A DNA stretch of 64,000 bases from Gigaspora margarita (lineage: Eukaryota > Glomeromycota > Glomeromycetes > Diversisporales > Gigasporaceae). This document shows, in pieces, positions 33,331 to 44,454 of the stretch. Location of the stretch: contig WTPW01000624.1 of the NCBI GenBank assembly GCA_009809945.1, forward strand, positions 292,604 through 356,603, given 5' to 3'. Under the pieces are notes generated by a model. The model had not been told where the DNA came from and made no database searches. It was given only the letters and a program-made list of their open reading frames with translations. Every line of letters begins with the position of its first letter. Within the stretch, counting starts at the first letter, position 1. The position numbers and the translations under genes were made by a program.

Positions 33331-36107
33331 TCAGCTTGTTTCCATTGGTACAGAGGGTACCAATGGTGGTGTGGAGTGGTCATCTGTTGAGTTTGTATCC
33401 ATTGAAGTTGAGGTCTCCAGCGGTAGTGTGGGGTGGTTGTCAGTAGGGCTGCTATTTGAATTGTCTGGTATTGTTGTAGTTGGTTGAGTACTGCTGTCCG
33501 GGTTGTCAGGTGTTCCATGAGGGGGTGCTTGTTGGGTACTTGTGGGAGTACTTTTGTGTGAATTTACCATACTCGGTGAGGCTGGTCTGGATAGTTTGTC
33601 TATTCCGAATATGCTCCATTAAGGTGTTGGTAGGGGGGGCAATTCTAGTAAGAAGTCTGGAATATTTTTGACTTTAAAGTTCTGTCAAAGGATTTGCATA
33701 GTAGAGGTTACATTCTGCTGAGATGTAATTGGAAGTGTTAATTTGATGTTTTGTCCTGCGAGAGCTGTGTTAAGGTCTTCTATATTGTCTGGCAAGTGTG
33801 GAAGGGGCGGTGTGTTTGTTTCAGCTTCTGTGGGCTCAGTGGTAAGGATTTGGATCCATTCGCTTGGGAGCTGTGTGAAGTAGTAGTATTTACGGAGTTC
33901 TCTGGCAGTTTCAGTGAGCTGCTTGGGTGTTGCAATAGAGAATGTAAAGTTAAAGTCATCCATAATTTGGTCTATTTCGGGGAGGGCTGGTTTGTTGGTA
34001 GGGTTTGCCTGCATAATATGTTCAGGGAGGGGGAGTTTAAACCTGTAGTAGGGTGTGATTTGTTTTATGAATTCTTTGGCTTCCTGATCATCCGTGATTG
34101 GGAAGGTGAATTGAGTGAGCGTTTTGATCTTGTCTGTCTCTTTGGGAAGGGGGAATCTCACACTAAAGTAATTATTAGGCAAGAGTATGATGTGTAGTAT
34201 TCTCTAAGTTTAGCGATGACTTCTGAGAGTGGGGTCCGTGATATAGTTGGGTTGAATGGAAAGAATCCCCTGACTGCATGGTTGAGCTCCTGGTATGTGG
34301 AGGGGAGGGGCTTTTTCTTAGGTGGCAGGTCAAAGTATACCTCAGGTATCTTGTCTTCTATTTCGTAGTAATCTGCTAGCACCTTTTTGTATTCTCCTAT
34401 ATGAGGAAGTGCACTCCGGTNTTGGATTGGAAAGTACTTTTGCAAGCATGGAACGAGTTCATTGTANTGTGAAGGGAGTGGNGNAAGTTTTGCNAAGTAT
34501 GTGTCAGGGAGTTTACTAAAGCTAAAGNCTTTGCGTAGTGCATTGACAACTCNCCTAGTATGNGATCNTCGCTTGATGGGGAGTGGGAATGGTAGGATGT
34601 CTGTTATTTCACTGGGGATCTGCTCAGGGTGGTCCAGGAGTGGCAGTAACCTTTCATCAAATGCTTTGATGATCTCTTCTTTGATTGCCTTGAGGGCCTC
34701 TTTGTCATTCTCATCTTTAATTTGGAGGAAGCCTCTGGCNTATCNTAGCANCTCGAATACGGCTTTGGGTGTTAGCCTGTTAAAGTTGGTGTTTGAGAGA
34801 TGTTGGCCAATCAACATAGTTTTTAGCATGGAGTATATAGTGCTACGCGTCTTATGGTCTGTTAGAGTAATATTGTTTTCAGTCTTATATGCTTTAAGTG
34901 CCTCAGCGAACAGGCTAGTATACTTCTTTTGGTGTGCGGGCTTGGTTTTCAGATTCTGAGTGAATGTGGTAAAGAAGCATGTATCATGGTGAACAAACTT
35001 AAGCCGAATTGCTGCCGGGAGTAAAAACTGAGATGGAATTGTGGCTAGTTTGTAACTGACGAATTTGAAGGTGCCCTCAGGTGTTTCGAGTGATGCTGCA
35101 ATAGCATCAAATGACCACTCCTGGGTATTAAAAGGGGTATTACTTGGTTCTTCTCTTTTGCTCTGTACGGTATCGGCCCATTCGGTAAAATTCATGGGTT
35201 CCGTAGTTGGTATGTTTGGACCTGCCTTTGCGATTTGACTATACAGTGGTTTGATGGTGCATGGGGTAGTATCAAGTATTGTTTTGGTTGCTTTGTTTGG
35301 AAGTATGGTTTGGGGAGATACAATACGAGTCCGTTTTTTACTAGTACCGGCTGAGGTGGCTAAGATTGTCTGCTTTGGAGTATTGTGAATTATAGGTTAG
35401 GAAATCTGGTTAGTGGGCGTCGTGGCCCTACCGGGTTGTGGTTCTGATTTTTCTAGAATTGTGTTTGGAGCCTGAAGGTGCATAAGCTCCTTTGGAGGTA
35501 CTGTATTACTTTGGGTGTGCACGTCTGCCACATTTCTATTAGTAGATACAGGTAGGGTGGTACTAGGTATTGTACTTTCTTTGTTGCTACCAATGGAGTT
35601 ATTGTCTGTTTCTGTGTCCATAAAGGAATTATATGGGATCAGGAGGTCCCTATTGATGCTCGGGATTTTTGTGTACAGTTTTATTGCTGCCTCATAAGGC
35701 TGAATTAGGTTAGCGATATCCTCACTTTGGGTTGTTTTGGGGGTTTTTGCATTAATGTTTACGGAGCCATCTTTCTGTTGCACCAGGTCGAACAGGACTA
35801 ATTGGTTTGTGTCATTATGTTGGCATACCCAGTGGGCCGGGAACTTTACTAGATTTGGAATCTTTACTAATTTGGTAATTGTACTGTAGAAGTAGTATTT
35901 GCCGTTGTATTCGGGCATGTTGGGGATTGAGAAGATAACGGTGAATGTGAGTTTGGCCCATTCGTTAATAGTAATTTCAACGAATTCTTTCATGTGTTCT
36001 GCTTCTAAGAGGGTAGTCTTCGTGTCAGTGGTAGTCTGCTTCGGTTGGGCTGACTTACGGGAGAAGAACCAAGAGCCAATAGCTGAGGAAGAGCTGCTTG
36101 AGAACAT
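33331..36107 (-). pseudogene. LINE ORF1 with repeated LP...YF motifs, broken
   Basis: The frame starts MFSSSSSSAIGSWFFSRKSA at 36107, has one stop at 35397, continues in frame as 35396-34158, shifts by one frame near 34180, and runs with two more stops to 33331. Residues 40-130 (INEWAKLTFTVIFSIP, then LVKFPAHWVCQHND) look folded; a Ser/Thr/Pro-rich linker follows. The second half shows repeated units of about 35-45 residues with LP..Y.EL...L..YF.F spacing (for example PLPSTYQELNHAVRGFFPF, and RELRKYYYFTQLPSEW). The last part is Pro/Thr/Ser-rich. No CCHC knuckle was seen. ORF1 of LINEs usually binds RNA; for this one that is inference. Several N bases lie at 34422-34751. Confidence 0.7.
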
Positions 36108-36482
36108 AGTTTCTAGTGTTGTTTTAGGTTCTGGTTTGGGTTTGTTGCTAGAGCTTTTTATGTTTTGGCTTAAGATAGGGGTAGTGCTGTGTGTTGTACT
36201 ATTGGAAAACTGTCAGTCCTTGGGACCGTTACTGCCTTGTGGCAAGACAACTGTCTTGTCGCTTGTTTTTCAGTTAATCACTACTAGTTGTCTAGGTTGT
36301 AAACTTTTAATAAATATTGCACCTCTTTTAGGCTAACCTTTAGGTGCCCAACGAGTTTACTTAGTGGCCGAAAGTCACTTTACTTAATAAAATTTAGAGA
36401 TATTGTCACGAGAAAATTTTTTCTTTTTTGTTCTTCTTTTGGTAAAAAGGATCTACAGATGAGAGTTTTCCTTTCTTGCACC

Positions 36483-36499
36483 AGTATAATAGTATTGAT
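36483..36499. repeat. Right target-site duplication of the full-length LINE
   Basis: AGTATAATAGTATTGAT, identical to 27139-27155. It places the 5' end of the LINE at 36482. Confidence 0.9.
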
Positions 36500-36770
36500 A
36501 TTGGTACAATTAGAAAAAATTGATTAGAATTATTATTTGTTATTAAATGATACTAATTGTAATTTTTTAATCTAATATCTATCGATTATTATCAATTACT
36601 ATCTTAATCGATAGTCCTCGTCAGGAGGGATTTAAATCGATTACTAACCAATAACCGATAAAAATCGATAGTAATCCCTGTGCAAATTTTGGTGATGTAT
36701 GGAAGGTTCTTAAAAGAAGTCACAAATACCTCTAGTAGAAATCTGGTTGAATACAGGTTGGACACTTCTG
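36500..36770. other. AT-rich DNA with ATCGAT words
   Basis: Includes CTATCGATTATTATCAATTA and ATCGATAGT inverted words around an AGTCCTCGTCAGGAGGGATT core. Similar low-complexity DNA is at 9735-9830, 13430-13620 and 19905-20085. No gene. Confidence 0.4.
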
Positions 36771-36990
36771 GCAAAATTCCAGTTGAAGAAAATTAGAACA
36801 GTTGCAGTTAAAGCCTCTGGTTGTAAATAGTCTTCTGAATATATTCTAGTTGTGAAGAACACTTGGCCAATTCTGCTGGTTGTAAATAGGTTAGCTAGTT
36901 AAATCTGGTTGGAAAAATTAGAACAGTTCCAGTTAAAACCTCTGGTAGTAAATAGATCTTCTGATATAATTCAGTTGTAAATAGTTTAAG
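36771..36990. repeat. Tandem pair of about 130-bp units
   Basis: AAAATTAGAACAGTTGCAGT at 36789 and AAAATTAGAACAGTTCCAGT at 36915, each followed by TTAAA(G/A)CCTCTGGT and then GTAAATAG. Additional CTGGTTGTAAATAG words lie between. Non-coding. Confidence 0.65.
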
Positions 36991-36994
36991 AATA

Positions 36995-37204
36995 AATTTA
37001 GGATAATCTGGCTAGTGGATCATGTGAGTTAAGGAACTGCAGACTTGAGAATAGGGTCCTACACCATCAGGCCAGGAACCCAGGACATCAATTGATAGAC
37101 TTAACAAAAATCATGTACCACGCTAGCATGGGATAGTATAAGATCTTAATAAAAGAGCGCCAATAGTGCCTCAGCGATATAGCTGAGAAATTTAAAAAAA
37201 AAAC
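36995..37204 (+). mobile_element. SINE-like 3' fragment with A-rich end
   Basis: ACACCATCAGGCCAGGAACC followed by CAGGACATC and AGACTTAA matches the body of the SINE at 17789-18317 just after its B box (ACACCGCGGAACCAGGGACC, CAGGACATC, GGACTTAA). It ends in an A run at about 37193-37203. The head with A and B boxes is not recognisable, so it is truncated or decayed. Confidence 0.45.
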
Positions 37205-38150
37205 TTATTTAGGAGATCAAAATATGCTTATTCTGAAAATTTCATATAAATTGGAGAACTTTTTATTATTGACTTATAATTTTATATTCGATGAAAAATT
37301 AAAACTTGATAAAAAATATATTCAACAAACATAAAAATTATAAAAATTAAAAGTTAAATAATAAAACTTCTCCAATTTGTATAAAAATTTTGGAGAATAT
37401 GTATTTGTATTTTTATTTACTTTTTTTTTTTTTTTTTTAAGGTGAGGCCTTGCTCATATCTTTATTGAGTAATTTATATAAGAGGTTGTTTAATAAAACT
37501 ACTTAAATTGTACAGTGACAAATACATATAAATTACATGCAAGAATAAAAGCTCAGACTAATTTATTTGTGACCTAAACCTACTAGAGTGGTCAAGACTC
37601 ACCTAGATTTGAATAGTTAAAATATGATTAGTGGGAATACTGTATTTGATCCACATAGTGGACCAAATACTAATTTTGCGAATTGCTTGCCCTATTGGCA
37701 GGCATGTATTGTTATCTAAGTGTAAATAATCTGGAAGTCTGTAGAGGCAGTGGTAAGTAGGTACTATGCGTTGATGGGGTTTAGCCCAAGAGAAGTGATG
37801 CGCTGATGGTGGTTGAGTAGAGTTGTGTCCAAGTGTAATGTTGTTAGTCTTCTTCCATTGGGCGAATGTGGAACAATATGGCTTCCATATTTGTTCATAA
37901 ACTTCATCGGATATTTCAAGGAGGATCTTGATAACTATCTGAGAAGCTTGCTTGTATGGGATGTTGAAAGGTTGTAATGATTGGATTAGAGGGGCTGGAA
38001 TCAGTCCTCTAATAGTAGAGTATAGGGAGTAGGGATCTAGAAATGTAGGAGTGGGGTTAAAGGATAGGTGTGTGTATTTTTATTTACTAAAGCGCTTATA
38101 ATTGATTTACATAGTAAAATTTAGACATTACTACGTAGCGATTACTTGCA
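37205..38150. mobile_element. MITE copy interrupted by a truncated LINE
   Basis: 37205-37420 plus 38089-38150 resemble the MITE at 59869-60187: GATCAAAATATGC, GAGAACTTTTTATTATTGAC and TTGATTTACATAGTAAAATTTA have counterparts there. The left end is lost next to the SINE-like fragment. The LINE insertion 37422-38072 separates the two parts. Confidence 0.5.
37422..38072 (-). mobile_element. 5'-truncated LINE, related to the 9.3-kb LINE, with 16-bp TSD
   Basis: The 16-bp sequence TGTATTTTTATTTACT is repeated at 37406-37421 and 38073-38088. The element shows a T-rich run at its left side (poly(A) on the minus strand), then AAGGTGAGGCCTTGCTCATA and TAAACCTACTAGAGTGGTCA, both closely matching the 3' UTR of the full-length LINE, and then the end of its ORF2 at visibly lower identity. 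Only about 650 bp remain: a typical 5' truncation during target-primed reverse transcription. Confidence 0.85.
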
Positions 38151-39294
38151 AATTTTCCTATAATTTGGATATCAGATATTTTCGGAAATGCATGCTCATA
38201 TTTTATGTTTAACGAAGTTCTATTCGGAAATATTCGGACCCTCCAAAATTGGCCACCTTAGTCACGTGACGCCGATTCTAGGGTACATGCTCCATACGAT
38301 CATTCACCAACTCACTAATCACATTGAAATTGATGCTTGAGAAGATTTCAATTACGTATAAATTGCGTATTCAAAATTTTCAGTAAAAATTTTTTGTAAA
38401 TATAATTATGTTTGAGCACTATTACGATTACATGATAATCACATTGAGATTGACGCTTGAGAGAGACCTTAATTAATAACGCCATAATGATTGAGCATTA
38501 TATCAATCACTAGCTAATCTCATCAAGCGTGCTGCTTGAGAAAACCCTAAAATTTCAATTTATCGGACTTAATATTACCTAATTGAAGATTACAATCAAT
38601 GTTTTAATATTTAGATGAATTTTGATCGTATTCATATGAAAAAAAAATAAAGAATTTAAAGGAATTTTGCAGGTATAATGTTTGCTTGTGAATTACAGTG
38701 CAGAAAAGGAATAATAATTATAAGGCTTATGCATCGTGTAGGAGATATTTATCTTTCTGCTCATGATCACTCATTTTGTAATAAGGGGCTGTCCCAACAG
38801 TAGTGTACAGATCTTCTATGACCAATTATTCTTGAATATATATCGATAAACCTGATTCTTGTGGCATAATATGTGAAATTTATGAAGGTACACGTAATTA
38901 AAGTAAAACTTATCATAAATTCCCATTGTTTTTTCATCAATATATAAATAAAAATTCCGATCGAACAATAAGTACTATTTATTCACCGGTACGGTGGGGA
39001 ATAATGAAATATTTCCTCGTAACGATGAATAAAGGTGTTATTCTCTCGTTTTATTAATTGACAGCTAGAGGTTATTTCCCTACTGATTTTGAATCAAGTT
39101 GTGCCAAAAATAATAATAAAAATACCGGAACCTACAATTAGTAAAACGTGGAATAACAATGATAATTTGAAACACGCGACAAATAATTAATCAATAATTG
39201 AATTTATCTATTTGGATGCCAAAATTTGACCATAAAGGCCTCAAATTATTTTAAACTTGACAAATTAGTAAGCAAAAATTCTTTATTTAGGCGT

Positions 39295-39600
39295 AATGTG
39301 AGGCTGTAATGAAGTGATGTTGGAGAATATGGCACTTCTACTTCTATTACTTCTCCTTCAAAACGAAATTCATTATAACTAATATTTAATGAAGTCATAT
39401 GTAATATTTTTGCAAAGAAATTCCACTAAAACTTTTCTTACTTAAATTATATCTAAGTTCTAATAATATTTTTACATAGAAGAGCTTCTGCAATGCTTTT
39501 ACTCTTTCATAATCAAGGCTGTTATAACGTAAAAATAGAAACGACACAAAAAAAAGTAAGAAAGAAAGAAGCTCTAAATTTTGTTGCAAAATCACGGGAA
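39295..39600 (-). pseudogene. Decayed RI-type LRR fragment, copy B
   Basis: Minus-strand reading gives LRYNSLDYERVKALQKLFY (near 39540) and, in another frame, TSLNISYNEFRFEGEVIEVE (near 39370), both with LRR spacing. It corresponds to 2095-2700 but is shorter by several units, so the array has either shrunk here or expanded in copy A. Confidence 0.5.
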
Positions 39601-40261
39601 ATTAGGCGATTCTCTGATTTTAAGAATTTTACAGATTTCGATGCTATTGTGGTTTGATTTTTATGATGATGATCGAGGAAGTTTCTGAGATTCTAAATTG
39701 TCTAGTAATCGTATATTCAATTAGTTACGGTATATTTTATAACGTATCTTAGAATCAGAAAATGCCTGATTTCTCCCTGATTCTACATATACATTGTTCT
39801 TAACTTTAATTTTACGCGCAACTTTTTACTTAGAAACAAAACACGTTTGTTTTGACTATCACGTAAAAATTCGATTGATTTAGAAAATTACTTTCGTAAA
39901 TTGGGGTTGTGGCCAATTTTAAAATTAAATTTCAACTTTCTGAATTTTCATCATCATATGAAGTGATAGCTGGCCAATCATATCATTTTCATGTGACTTT
40001 TGGTAGTCAAAATTACGTTTCTTTCGAAAAATTTCCGTGTCACTGTTATATTGATGCGTAGTTGTTAGGAAGAAAACTGTAAATCAATTTGTCAAGGCAA
40101 CTTATTTATATATTTTTGAAGTGCTTTTTAGAAATACAATGTTTCACTAAGAGAAAATCACCAAATATTATTTATAGCTTCAATAAAGTGTTGTGTAAAA
40201 GAATCTCAAAAAGATCTCAAACCCGGCATATTAGTTTAGAAACAACAGCCTATTAGACCAT

Positions 40262-40501
40262 TTTACTGTATTGTCGCGAAATAACCGGCATGGACGTTAT
40301 TTAGAAAATCGTGCCTTCTAAAAATATCATGAATGGTTTCAAAATAATGCCTATGCGCGTCTCGAAATGACGCGCACGCTGTATTAGGGGTTCAACAAAT
40401 AATTAGACAATAAGCAAGTTTGTGAGAAATTTTATCTTGCCTCAAAAAATAACGCACATGCGCGTACTCTAAATAACACGTTATTTCGCGACAATAAGGT
40501 A
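40262..40501. mobile_element. CpG-rich MITE, copy B
   Basis: Ends TGTATTGTCGCGAAATAACC and CGTTATTTCGCGACAATAAG, flanked by TA-containing DNA, with internal CATGCGCGT words. Counterpart of 4270-4482. A 25-bp stretch near 40391 (TTCAACAAATAATTAGACAA) has no match in copy A. Confidence 0.75.
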
Positions 40502-40783
40502 ATAAAACAACGGTAACTAAGAACTTATTTAAAAAAATGGGTTATTTTATTCTTTTTCATTTTTTGATTATTTTTAATAAATTGACAATACTGTAATTAA
40601 TACTAAAATTAAATTCAGAAAATGAATTTCAATTATTAATAGAGAACGGAACCGTTTGTAAATTCAAAAACTGAATTTAAATTCAATCAGGATACCAAAT
40701 TTAGATATACCCGAAAAATTGTTGAGACACTATCCCCTAACCACACATTCATATTACTTCAATTAAGCAGCTACGCGATGTAG

Positions 40784-41003
40784 AGCTTTGCAAAAAAGAA
40801 TAGCACAGTGATTTCTTGAATACTATATTAGATTTTAAATTGCCTATCAAGCGAAATTCGGACTTTTCACGATTTCAAGAATTTTATAGATTTCCAATAA
40901 GTTGTTATATTACATATTGAATATATGATTGATAGAATATTTAGAAACTCGAAGATTTCCCTTCATCTTCGCGAATATCACATGGCACCTTTTGCAAACC
41001 GTT
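40784..41003. mobile_element. Short MITE of the GCGGTTTGCAAAAAGGTGT family, copy B
   Basis: Left end GCTTTGCAAAAAAGAATAGC, right end CACCTTTTGCAAACCGT. Counterpart of 4734-4972, with small deletions in the middle that remove the TGCAGATCA stretch. Confidence 0.65.
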
Positions 41004-42196
41004 ATAATTATCATCAACATTTATTTATTCAAAATCTCTAAAATTATAAGAAAATGTAAAATCTACCAGGACCTGCCTGATTTCTTTTAAGTGAATTTTG
41101 AATGGAACAATTACAAATAATATAAACTTATTTAAACGATGTTGATCAAATTTCATATGGCTTATTGTTTAAAATTAACGTTAATCGAGTAATCAAATCG
41201 TAAAATAGAGATTTCTGATGAATAGTAACTGCCCGATACGAAAGTATCGGTGCAGCATATTATCTCGAATCGATTGCGGAGTGTATAATAATCATAAGAC
41301 ATATTGTCATGATTTATTGATTATTTATACGATGTAGCAGTCTGCAAAAGATTTTAATTATATGGCCTGTCGTGACGACAACTATTGCTTAGTTAAATTT
41401 AGATGATTTATGACCTGTCGGATGACAGTCATAATTTGGTTTGGAGATAGATGACAACAATCACGAAGTAATTTTCTTGTATTTGTGTACATCGCACCTT
41501 GTCTAGGTTTGTTAGCATGGAAACATAAATGTTAAAGGGTTTTTCCAGATAGAATTGTCCTGTTTTTTCATCCCATCCTTTTACAATAGGCAGTAACATT
41601 TAGAAGGCAAACTGGCATAGTTCAATCGATACTCTCAAATTCTGTATTGTTAGTGTGTATTTCACGAAAGCAGAAGAGATAGTATATCTATTATTGTATT
41701 TCAATGTTTCAGCAACACATCCTCGATGAGAGACAAAGTGGGTTGGTCAATGTATTTGATTGATGAAAATGATTCTGATTCCGAATAATTACGGACTGGG
41801 ATTATTTGTTTTAGTCTGGCTAGAATTCTGATTGTAAAATATTTACAAAGACTATATTATAATGCATATCTAGGTTGGTCGACGTTCTATTATTTGTTTT
41901 TTAAATTGGCGAGAATTCTGACCGAAGCTGGCATAATCGGAATTAAATACAAGCCATGAATATCTGATATGCAATATTCAAAGTTATGATTTTTAATATT
42001 TATATTAATTAATTATATTAAAAATGTATCAAAATCGGATTTTTGATATAATTTTGCTTAGAAATAGAGTCTTTCGCTACACTCTGGACAATTCAAATGC
42101 CTACGTTTTTTATCCATTAATCGTAATTTATCATTAACGTTACTTTTGATTTATTTAGTTTTATAAATTCAATTTTAAAACATCATAATTTATAAA

Positions 42197-43728
42197 CTAC
42201 TCTTTTTTTCGAATTTGATATACTTCATATTCATCTACTGAAAAGCTAAATCGGTCTTTAGTATTTCTAAGTGTTTTTTCATATGATCGAGGCTGACAAT
42301 AACATTTGTCATTCTGATTGAAATCAGTATACATGGAGAGATCGCCGTAGCATCCGAAATTTGGACCACATTTATATTTATTGTAAAGTGCATGCCTTGG
42401 TTCCTTTACACGACTTAAAATTGAATTTTGAATAGTACCATTGTTCAATGAAAAAATAAAGCTGCTATCACAATACATATATTGACCATATTTTAATGCA
42501 TCCCATGCTATAGGATTATAACCACCAAAAATTTCATCAGTACCTTTAATTTTCATAACTACAACAGTATTTGTTTGCTTATCACATAATTTCCAAAACG
42601 AATCGGAAGTAAAACCATCTCTTGTTCCACGGATAAGTAGTTTAAACTCATATGGATTATTTACTATTGAATACGTTTCAGTTTTCTCATCAACCCATGA
42701 AGCAATTTCAGCTGCATGTGTTTCACTTATAACCGTTGAAAATGGTTCTGTTGTTCTGGGTGGTAATATTGGAGATGAAATAATACGAGGTGGAAGAATT
42801 GTTGATGATACTGGTCGATTTGGAGTAAGAAATCTTTGTATTAAGTCTTCCCAAAGATTTTCTTCAAGAATTTTTTTGTATGGTTTCACTTTATCAGTGA
42901 TGTCATCACCAGATAATTGAAAATAACGTATGAGAGGTAAACAATTTTGTAATGTAATTTTCAAAGCTAGAAAATTTTCACCGGACCAACTTTTAGGATC
43001 AGATGATAGACCAGGATTTTGTGCAATTCCCCATTGGATAACATAATTCCAAATTTTTATTTCTTCCATTTGTAAATCGTCGCGTCCAATAAGTGAAACT
43101 AATGCATTTTCTTGAAGTGTAGCAAAGTTTTCAGACTCAAAAACCTTACTTGGGTACTTTACCGCAATATCATTGCACCATTTTTGTAATTTTTGAAATT
43201 GTTTATTTTGAAAACTTGTTTGATAAATACGAGCAAAGTTTAAACGAAGCCAGTGTGCATTCTTTTCGATTAAATATGATTCAAGATATTTAACCAATTC
43301 TTCAAGAAGAAACTCACAAGAAACGATCATGAGTTCAAAAATAAATGATACATCTTGATCGTTCAACAAAACTATCCCTCCATAGATATATCTATATAAA
43401 ATTTGTAAGTTTAACGATTCGAAATTAGTTTCTTATACATACTATAAATGTACATAAAACATCTTATTATAACTTACTTAATAATAATCTCAAAATGTTG
43501 AGTAGTAACATGTTCCAAATTGATTATTTTAACATTATTTTTATCTTTGCTAATGTTTGCTAATTTATTACGAAAATACAAAGACCTATATCTTAAAACG
43601 TTTGAATGTGCATGAAATGTTTTAGTATCTGAAGATTCTCTCGTATTAATTATCACATTAAAATCTTCTTTATCATCAAGAAGTTCAAGATAATCTGTCG
43701 AAAGTTTCTCAAAGAATTTTCTTGTCAT
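42197..43728 (-). CDS. BTB-BACK-TLDc domain protein, copy B (intact)
   Basis: Exon 1 is 43728-43478, the intron 43477-43392 (86 bp, GTAAGT...TATAG) and exon 2 43391-42197. The joined frame is about 481 aa with no stop. Residues about 20-130 form the BTB/POZ fold (DFNVIINTRESSDTKTFHAH, SNVLRYRSLYFRNKL). A BACK-like region follows (LMIVSCEFLLEELVKYLES to LPLIRYFQLSGDDI). A Pro/Ser linker with ILPPR twice is near residue 290. The TLDc domain runs from about residue 315 (PYEFKLLIRGTRDGFTSDSF, IFGGYNPIAW, SFIFSLNNG, CGPNFGCYGDLSMYTDF) to the C-terminus (YEVYQIRKKE). The start ATG opens MTRKFFEKLSTDYLELLDDK. BTB-BACK proteins commonly bind cullin-3 as substrate adaptors and TLDc is linked to oxidative-stress and V-ATPase functions; for this protein both are inference. 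Such genes are greatly expanded in AM fungi. Confidence 0.9.
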
Positions 43729-44075
43729 TTGGATTAATCTTTAGGTTGAATTTTGCACTTGAGTTACGTACGTGCCTACGTACGTATTACTGTATTTATC
43801 TATCTATGTATAGTAGATCAGAACTTTTTTTAGAATATACTTCTGCATACGCAGTTTAAATACGTCAGTTTATGATTCTATAACAGATAACTGATAATTA
43901 CAAGTTATATATAACATCAATAAATCACTTCTATTAAATTGCTCTTACTCTGAGAGGAGTCGAAGAGGAAGATCTTTTCATGCTCATCTGAGCTCAGCCG
44001 ATGGCATCCGTTCTGTTATAAATTGATTTTGGTTGGTTACTCCTCGTGAAAATATTAAAATAAACCGTTTAATAA

Positions 44076-44454
44076 TCAGAACATATATATCACTGTGATT
44101 TAATTATCTTTCCAAAATAAATAATCCGAATACAATAAATTTTTACACTGTACAAAATTTCTCCAACGTATAAATTGTCACCTATTTCCTTAACCATCTT
44201 TAAGCTCTGCTAAGGATATTTGTTATTATGTTTATTATGTGGGTCAGTCATGTAATTAGCAAACTAGAGTGGAGGTTATAAGTGTAATTATTGGTTGGAG
44301 CTGAGGAACTAAGTGGAAGATCTTAGAGCCTTACTCGTAGGAATTTTATTGATGTCTGGCTCCCGCCCCTGTAATTGTCGGCAATCCCCTTTAATAAACT
44401 GATTAATAGTTCGACACGTTGGGTTTTTTACATTTAAATTTATAATAAAATGCA
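44076..44454. other. Intergenic DNA with a possible LTR-like stretch
   Basis: 44215-44445 is less AT-rich and has TGTTATTATG at the left, TTAATAAACTGATTAATAGT in the middle and GGGTTTTTTACA at the right, which loosely resembles a solo LTR. No matching 5-bp TSD was seen, so it is not called as one. Confidence 0.3.

Larger units (their letters stand above)
27156..36482 (-). mobile_element. Full-length LINE (non-LTR retrotransposon) with perfect 17-bp TSD
   Basis: The 17-bp sequence AGTATAATAGTATTGAT occurs exactly at 27139-27155 and 36483-36499 and bounds a 9.3-kb element. On the minus strand it begins near 36482, has a 5' UTR of about 375 bp, ORF1 (36107-33331) and ORF2 with AP-endonuclease, reverse transcriptase and RNase H (33319-27598), then a 3' UTR of about 430 bp and a poly(A) tail (plus-strand T-rich run 27156-27180). 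Its clade is unresolved; RNase H after RT suggests an I/Tad/R1-like group. Stops, one frameshift and a 658-bp tandem duplication inactivate it, but the perfect TSD suggests fairly recent insertion. Confidence 0.9.
38290..44075. repeat. Segmental duplication, copy B (partner 939-8090)
   Basis: Starts at CGATCATTCACCAACTCACT (copy A CGATCACTCACTAATAACAT) and ends at CTCCTCGTGAAAATATTAAA. It lacks the 241-bp MITE and the 957-bp transposon of copy A and carries the intact BTB-BACK-TLDc gene. The MITEs at 40262 and 40784 and the decayed LRR at 39295 are shared. Confidence 0.85.

Noticed and set aside
33751-34197. 148-codon Cys-rich plus-strand frame
   Set aside because: Antisense to LINE ORF1; the cysteines come from complement of Thr/Ala/Pro-rich coding DNA.
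44215-44445. Solo LTR candidate
   Set aside because: TG...CA-like ends and an AATAAA are present, but there is no matching TSD and no second copy in the window.
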